From positions 1 to 50,182 of IMG/VR virus record IMGVR_UViG_3300044615_001189: a stretch of 50,182 nucleotides of DNA, one strand, 5' to 3'. The DNA comes from a virus. Numbering within the stretch: the first letter of the stretch is position 1; every line of letters starts with the position of its first letter. A program made the position numbers and the translations under genes. A model generated the notes under the pieces. The model was given only the letters and a program-made list of their open reading frames with translations. It did no database searches and was not told the origin of the DNA. Positions 45,973 through 50,182 of the stretch are shown here, piece after piece.

Positions 45973-46782
45973 TCAGGTCGACGTGGTGACCTTGCTGCTC
46001 ACCAGGTAGCCCGCGCCCTCCCAGGAGAAGTCCCCCCAGGCCAACGCCGAGGTCCAGTTGGTGCCGCTGTCGAACCGGCTGGCGGTCGTCGGGATGTATT
46101 CCGTCCGCCCCCAACTCAGCGTGGTGCCAACCTCGCCGGCAACGCTGATGCCGGAAAACCAGAGGATGCCGTCGACAGCGGTTGGATCCAGGTTGACGCT
46201 GCTGCTGCGGTAGTCGCCGTAGCTGATCTGTGGCCAGTCCGGCCGCGGCCGCACGCCGCTGTGGTCGCTCAGGATCGCGCCATCGGACAGCAGGCTGTCG
46301 TCCAGCATGAAGCGGCGGAAGTCGTAGACCGCGTAGATCCGCTGCAGCCGTGACCGCACCGGCGCGCTGAGCTGCGCCACCGCCGTGATCTGGCTGATGA
46401 TCGCCTCGCCCGTCGTCGGTGCATCGAGGCCGATCTGAAACTCCGCCCAGCGATAGGAGCCGCCTTCGGATTCGTCCACCTCGCCATCGAGGCCCAGCCA
46501 GCCGAGCGCCTGGAGGATCGCCGCCGGCGTGCCCCTGATCCGCTGCCACTCGACGCCATCGGCGATCGCCGCACGTTGATCGCTCAGGTACGGCAGGATC
46601 TCCGCCAGGCCGTACTCGAACACCAGCCACGGCACCACGCTGTCGGGGATGTCGGTCCGCTTCGCGGTGCGGATGGTGGGCACCGGGGCCGCGGCGCGCA
46701 CCAGGCTGGAGGTGACGCGCGACAGGTCGCGCTCCAGCGTGGTCGCGTTGGGAGGCAGCAGGTCGTAGCGGCTCGCGGTCAT
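45973..46782 (-). CDS. I: Baseplate wedge protein I (269 aa)
   Basis: LLPPNATTLERDLSRVTSSLVRAAAPVPTIRTAKRTDIPDSVVPWLVFEYGLAEILPYLSDQRAAI is the gpI N-terminal signature. RGTPAAILQALGWLGLDGEVDESEGGSYRWAEFQIGL continues it. The C-terminal ~100 residues extend beyond the P2 protein and carry a repeated Trp-rich segment. It overlaps J by four bases. Confidence 0.88.
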   Translation of the reverse strand: MTASRYDLLPPNATTLERDLSRVTSSLVRAAAPVPTIRTAKRTDIPDSVVPWLVFEYGLAEILPYLSDQRAAIADGVEWQRIRGTPAAILQALGWLGLDGEVDESEGGSYRWAEFQIGLDAPTTGEAIISQITAVAQLSAPVRSRLQRIYAVYDFRRFMLDDSLLSDGAILSDHSGVRPRPDWPQISYGDYRSSSVNLDPTAVDGILWFSGISVAGEVGTTLSWGRTEYIPTTASRFDSGTNWTSALAWGDFSWEGAGYLVSSKVTTST

Positions 46783-47618
46783 CGGTCAACGCCCGCGAAG
46801 GTGAGCGACACCGCGCCAAGGGCCGGGGCGGTGGTGGGGCTGCAGATCACATCCGCCGCTGGGGCGGTGAGCTCCACGCGCTGCACACCGGCGGCGTGGA
46901 GGGTGGCGATGAGCCAGGAGCGTGTGACGTTCCAGCCGAGGCCCGACTGCGCGGTGAAGGCCGCGGCGAGCGTCGATGCCAGGCTGTCGAACACCGTGGT
47001 GGGCGTGCTAGGCAGCAGGTAGATCGAGGCGGTGACCGGAACGGTGGTGATCGTCGCGCCGGTGACCATCACAGTGTCGGTCACCACTCGCACGCTGTCG
47101 CTCTGCAGCACGGAGTCCACCGCCTCGAGCAGCTCGGCGCTCGCCAGGCCGGTGCCGATCTTGCTCAGCACCGCCACCAGCACTTCGCCCGGGGCGGGGG
47201 AGCTCACCGACACGTCGCGCACGTCCGGGTCGGCGGTGAGCGCGTGGTAGCGATACCAGGAAGCGCCGCCGGCGGAGCTGCTGCCCTGGATCCGGTCGAT
47301 GGTCCTGCTCTGCAGCGCCGCATCGGTCTCGCCCGCCAGGCGGGTGACGCCATAGAAGGCGGCGAGGTTGTCCAGATCGGGGCCGGCCGCGTAGCGCAGC
47401 AGGGTGGCGCGCAGCGCGTCGTTCACCCGCTGCCGGAGGATTAGCTCGCGGGCCGCCGCAACCTCCAGGATCTTCACCCCCGGATCGCTCTCCAGGATCT
47501 CGGTGTAGGACGGGTCGCGGGCCTGCAGGTCCGCCAGCATCTCCTGCAGGATCGTCTCGAAGTCGAGGGCCTCGATGATCTCCGGATCCGGGATGGTCGA
47601 GAAGTCGATCGTGGCCAT
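46779..47618 (-). CDS. J: Baseplate assembly protein J (279 aa)
   Basis: IDFSTIPDPEIIEALDFETILQEMLADLQARDPSYTEILESDPGVKILEVAAARELILRQRVNDALRATLLRYAAGPDLDNLAAFYGV is the full N-terminal pattern of P2 gpJ. VVAVLSKIGTGLAS and TVPVTASIYLLP follow. Length is close to the family norm. It forms the baseplate wedge with W and I. Confidence 0.93.
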   Translation of the reverse strand: MATIDFSTIPDPEIIEALDFETILQEMLADLQARDPSYTEILESDPGVKILEVAAARELILRQRVNDALRATLLRYAAGPDLDNLAAFYGVTRLAGETDAALQSRTIDRIQGSSSAGGASWYRYHALTADPDVRDVSVSSPAPGEVLVAVLSKIGTGLASAELLEAVDSVLQSDSVRVVTDTVMVTGATITTVPVTASIYLLPSTPTTVFDSLASTLAAAFTAQSGLGWNVTRSWLIATLHAAGVQRVELTAPAADVICSPTTAPALGAVSLTFAGVDR

Positions 47619-47956
47619 CAGAGCACCAACCCCTCGAACGTGACCTGCTGGCCGTTGATCAGATAGTAGCCAGACAGGCTGAGCTGGATCTGCCCGTCAG
47701 CTGTCACGCTGTCGATCGTGAGGCGCTCCACCTTGAGCCGCGGCTCCCACCGGTCGAGCGCCTCCGCCGCGGCCGCCACCATGTCGGCGACGAGCGACTG
47801 GTTGATGGGGCGATCGACCAGGCCCATGAGGCGTGAGCCGTAGTCGCGTCGATGCACCCGCGTCCCCAGGGGCGTCGTGAGGATGTCCGTGATCGACTGC
47901 TTCAGGTGGTCGAAGCCACCCAGCGCAGCGCCAGTGTCGCGGCTCATGCCGGCCAT
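47618..47956 (-). CDS. W: Baseplate protein W, gp25-like (112 aa)
   Basis: The ATG at 47956 gives MAGMSRDTGAALGGFDHLKQSITDILTTPLGTRVHRRDYGSRLMGLVD, the gp25/W lysozyme-like fold signature (TPLGTRVHRRDYGS). The start shares a base with the stop of the PAAR gene. It is a core wedge component. Confidence 0.9.
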   Translation of the reverse strand: MAGMSRDTGAALGGFDHLKQSITDILTTPLGTRVHRRDYGSRLMGLVDRPINQSLVADMVAAAAEALDRWEPRLKVERLTIDSVTADGQIQLSLSGYYLINGQQVTFEGLVL

Positions 47957-48213
47957 CAGTTCACCTCCACATCGGGACTGCCGCCCTGGAGGGTGGCACC
48001 ACATGCAGTCTGATCCCCTACGCGGGCGACGGCCTGGCCGTTGGCGGTGGTGTCGGGGCTGCCGGTGACGATGGCGTTGGGCCCGTGGATCGGGCAGTTG
48101 TAGGTGTCCCCCACGCGCGCCACCGCGATGCCGTTGGCGGTCGTGTCGGGGCTGCCGGTGGCGACTGCGCCGCCATGGCTGCCTGGATCACCGATGCGGA
48201 TCACGGCTGGCAT
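47956..48213 (-). CDS. PAAR-like spike tip protein (85 aa)
   Basis: The sequence (MPAVIRIGDPGSHGGAVATGSPDTTANGIAVARVGDTYNCPIHGPNAIVTGSPDTTANGQAVARVGD) has two near-identical SPDTTANG-AVARVGD repeats. The spaced His/Cys residues (H13, C-P-I-H) suit the metal at the cone tip. It caps the spike and pierces the host envelope. It sits next to V in the expected place. Confidence 0.88.
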   Translation of the reverse strand: MPAVIRIGDPGSHGGAVATGSPDTTANGIAVARVGDTYNCPIHGPNAIVTGSPDTTANGQAVARVGDQTACGATLQGGSPDVEVN

Positions 48214-48827
48214 CAGGCTTCCGGATTGAGCTGCAGCTGCGGGGCGCTGAGCTTGATCACTTCCTCGGCCTCCACCAGCAGCCGCTTCACCTTGATGGTC
48301 GCCTCCGGCATGTCGTCGCCCGTGGCCTCCGCATCGACGCTGATCTCGGCGGTGCACAGCCTGATCCGCTTCGCCTTGAACACCACCTGGGAGTTGCTGG
48401 CGCTGGCGTCGACCGTAAAGGTGTGGCTGTCGCGGTCGTACTCGACCACCGTGCCGTCGTCATAGGTGCGGCGGTGGAGGCCTGCGCGGTCACCGTTGGC
48501 GTTGCCGTCGCTGAACAGGCCGGGGATGGCGACGCCGTTGGTGAGCTCGCCCGATGGGGCCAGGAGCATCACCACCTCGCCCACCTCCGGCGGATCCCAC
48601 ACTCGGTCCCTGCCCGCGCGGGGGGAGAACCACGGCAGCCAGTCGGTGAGGATCGCGCCGTCCTGGAGGCTGACGCGGATGGCGGGGAAGCCCGCCGTCT
48701 CGCCGCTGTAGTCCGCTTCCGCCACGGTGCCGTAGCGGGCGACGTTGCTCAGCCGGCGCGCGTGATCAGTGGCCTCACGGCCCCCGACGCCGCTGGTGAT
48801 CTGGTCATCCCGCTGGAGTTGAAACAT
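48213..48827 (-). CDS. V: Baseplate spike protein V (204 aa)
   Basis: The ATG at 48827 gives MFQLQRDDQITSGVGGREATDHARRLSNVARYGTVAEADY. An OB-fold region follows (FPAIRVSLQDGAILTDWLPWFSPRAGRDRVWDPPEVGEVVMLLAPSG), and a C-terminal beta-helix-like stretch (TFTVDASASNSQVVFKAKRIRL). This is the P2 gpV order. It overlaps the upstream connector gene by 23 bases; a longer start at 48854 is possible. Confidence 0.87.
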   Translation of the reverse strand: MFQLQRDDQITSGVGGREATDHARRLSNVARYGTVAEADYSGETAGFPAIRVSLQDGAILTDWLPWFSPRAGRDRVWDPPEVGEVVMLLAPSGELTNGVAIPGLFSDGNANGDRAGLHRRTYDDGTVVEYDRDSHTFTVDASASNSQVVFKAKRIRLCTAEISVDAEATGDDMPEATIKVKRLLVEAEEVIKLSAPQLQLNPEA

Positions 48828-49113
48828 GGGCCTGCCACATGGCGCGAGTGACAAGGGAGGGCTCAGCGGCGGGGCTGTCGTCAGGCAGCATCAGCAGCTG
48901 GGAGGCGTACAGGAAGATGCCCTGCCTGATGGGGTGGGGGCAAGGGTCGGGGATGGGCCGGCCGATGAAGGCCTCGGCCGCGGCGGTGGCACGGTCCAGG
49001 GCGGGGCGGGCGCGGTCGGCGTCGATGTCGGTGCCGATGAAAGCCTCCAGCGCCTCGAGGGAAAGGTCGAGGGGCGGCGGTGGGGGTGCCTTGCGGCGGC
49101 GGGTGGTGGCCAT
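48805..49113 (-). CDS. Head-tail connector-like protein (102 aa)
   Basis: After a basic, Pro-rich start it reads LEALEAFIGTDIDADRARPALDRATAAAEAFIGRPIP and IRQGIFLYASQLLML. This is the short helical pattern of gp6/HK97 gp6-type connectors that bind below the portal. It lies between the tail-terminator gene and V rather than beside the portal, because the fibre genes are inserted in the head-tail boundary. Confidence 0.68.
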   Translation of the reverse strand: MATTRRRKAPPPPPLDLSLEALEAFIGTDIDADRARPALDRATAAAEAFIGRPIPDPCPHPIRQGIFLYASQLLMLPDDSPAAEPSLVTRAMWQAHVSTPAG

Positions 49114-49703
49114 CAGGAGGGTGTTCCGTTGACGATGATTGTCGCGCCGCCGGTGGGGCAGACGGTGCCACTGCCGCCGCCGGGGCAGCCGGGGGTGACC
49201 TGCCCACCAGGGTAGGCACCGGACTGCTCCAGGGAGCCGTCGCTGATCACGTAGGGGTCGCTGCAGGCGCGATAGGGGGTGTTGTACTCGACCGCGTAGC
49301 GGAGGGTGGTGGCGTTGGTGGTGAGGCTGCCGTCGAAGTCTGGCGGCTCGGAGCTGGTGTCCATCAGCATGGCGTCGGCCGACTCGAAGCCAGGGATGAT
49401 CCAGGCTTGAAGGGCGGTTTCAACCTGCTGGGCCATGGTGTCGAGATCCTCGTCCAGGTCGTCGTAGGACTGCGCGACGACGATGACGGAGACGATGCAG
49501 CGGCGACGCTCGAAGCCATCGAACCCGGAAGTGGAGCGGTCGATGACCTGCTCCGGCTCGCGGGTGTGCACGACGATGGCGGGAAGCTCGGGCTCTTCGA
49601 TCGGCATGAGCCGCCCGGAGTAGACGCGCTGCCCCAGCGAGGGGATGGCCGCGCGGAGCTGCGTGACGAAGGCCTGGCGGAGAAGGGTGCGGCGGTGGGT
49701 CAT
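49113..49703 (-). CDS. Tail terminator / minor tail protein U-like (196 aa)
   Basis: The ATG at 49703 overlaps the LamG-like gene's stop by four bases. TLLRQAFVTQLRAAIPSLGQRVYSGRLMPIEEPELPAIVVHTREPEQV, then RRRCIVSVIVVAQSYDDLDEDLDTMAQQVETAL matches lambda U-type tail terminators. The C-terminal ~40 residues are a Gly/Pro/Cys-rich extension. It probably caps the tube and joins head to tail. Confidence 0.78.
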   Translation of the reverse strand: MTHRRTLLRQAFVTQLRAAIPSLGQRVYSGRLMPIEEPELPAIVVHTREPEQVIDRSTSGFDGFERRRCIVSVIVVAQSYDDLDEDLDTMAQQVETALQAWIIPGFESADAMLMDTSSEPPDFDGSLTTNATTLRYAVEYNTPYRACSDPYVISDGSLEQSGAYPGGQVTPGCPGGGSGTVCPTGGATIIVNGTPS

Positions 49704-50182
49704 GGCGGCGTGGTCTTGTAGGGATGGCCGGCGGGCAGGTTGGCGGTCAGGCCCCACTTCCAAGCCAGATAGCCTTCATTCTGCTGGCGAGTTGATGTTG
49801 CGGCGACCGAAGCCAGCACGATGCACTCTGCAATTGTAATTGCCGCTGCTTGTTGATTTCCGGCATTTGAAAGACCGCCAATGTGCGCGACATCCTGACC
49901 AAACGGGTTATCAGTAAAAGTTCCTCTTTGCGATCCGTTGATCCAAAACGATTTGGCTGCTGATCCGTTGTCATCTTCTAAAATCGCAATAACACTTTGC
50001 CCGGAAGCGTAGGCGGCAGTGCTAACAATGTCGTTAGATCCATAACTCGAAATAAAGCTTCCAGCGCCTCGCGCAAGCAACATGCTTCCGCTTCCATCAA
50101 TTGGGCCAACAGCCATAACGCCTCTATAGCTGCTTTGGCTACTGTTGACTTTATAGACCGCGATTAATGTGAGAGCCCCGGC
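49700..50182 (-). CDS. LamG-like tail/receptor protein, C-terminal part (continues at 1-465)
   Basis: This is the end of the 268-aa protein that starts at 465 on the left. The window cuts it at 50182 in frame. NEGYLAWKWGLTANLPAGHPYKTTPP is a conserved ending of phage LamG/concanavalin proteins. The DNA is distinctly less GC-rich than neighbouring genes, as in other receptor-binding regions. The duplicated overlap (50042-50182) repeats codons already counted at 1-141. Confidence 0.78.
   Translation of the reverse strand, partial: AGALTLIAVYKVNSSQSSYRGVMAVGPIDGSGSMLLARGAGSFISSYGSNDIVSTAAYASGQSVIAILEDDNGSAAKSFWINGSQRGTFTDNPFGQDVAHIGGLSNAGNQQAAAITIAECIVLASVAATSTRQQNEGYLAWKWGLTANLPAGHPYKTTPP
50042..50182. 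repeat. Right terminal repeat (matches 1-141)
   Basis: This is the second copy of the terminal repeat. It differs from the first at 50168, 50173, 50178 and 50181. In the tail-protein frame these give one silent change and three amino-acid changes (F to L, A to G, G to A). That fits natural variation in the sampled phage population better than random sequencing error. Confidence 0.9.

Overview
The window is a complete or near-complete genome of a temperate, contractile-tailed (myovirus-type) phage, GC-rich throughout. Positions 1-141 match 50042-50182, with four mismatches confined to the last 15 bases. Joining the ends gives a circle of about 50,041 bp, and a 268-codon tail-protein gene reads across the join without a frame break. 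The host is probably a GC-rich cyanobacterium (Synechococcus/Cyanobium type). The hints are indirect: a small lysis-region membrane protein and a 2-oxoglutarate oxygenase of kinds common in cyanophages, and a small NblA-like protein. No database search was possible.

Layout. About 12.9 kb down to 1, then 50.2 kb down to 30.05 kb, is one long leftward late block, tightly packed with many ATGA/TGATG overlaps. Its order of expression is: a ParB/cupin/PAPS-reductase/ParB cluster (9.8-12.9 kb); lambda-type small and large terminase, gpW connector and portal; a prohead protease fused to a Mu gpT-like capsid; a DUF2190 protein; a head-tail joining protein; fibre-like genes; then, across the join, tail terminator, connector, and a P2-like baseplate set (V, PAAR, W, J, I), a DUF4815 protein, fibres, sheath FI, tube FII, E/E', tape measure, U, X and a D protein with a fused peptidase domain. 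It ends in a lysis region (coiled-coil/TM protein, C39-like peptidase, 2OG oxygenase, small membrane protein, GH24 endolysin).

From 13.2 to 19.5 kb (leftward) lie a metallophosphoesterase, a GpZ-like tail protein, a PrimPol/VirE-type primase-helicase, small genes, a VRR-NUC nuclease and an SF2 helicase. A cluster of GCCAACCT repeats beside the primase is a candidate replication origin. From 19.6 to 30.05 kb (rightward) lie the recombination and early genes: RecE-like exonuclease, RecT, a Xis-like HTH protein, SSB, a DNA methyltransferase with DUF4942, many very small genes, a dATP/dGTP diphosphohydrolase-like protein, an HNH nuclease, a tRNA-Met-like attachment site and the tyrosine integrase, then three small zinc-ribbon/HTH genes.

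Regulation. A 7-bp palindrome, TGTWACA, lies exactly 29 bp upstream of a conserved box (TAGGGT, TAGCGT or ATGATG) before four early transcription units, and weaker copies lie 38-39 bp upstream before two more. Several of these are followed by a hairpin at the expected RNA 5' end. Three intergenic spacers carry related hairpins with a compensatory base-pair change. No CI- or Cro-like repressor is recognisable, although an integrase is present. The least explained part is the ParB / cupin / PAPS-reductase (IbrA/IbrB-like) cluster ahead of the terminase.
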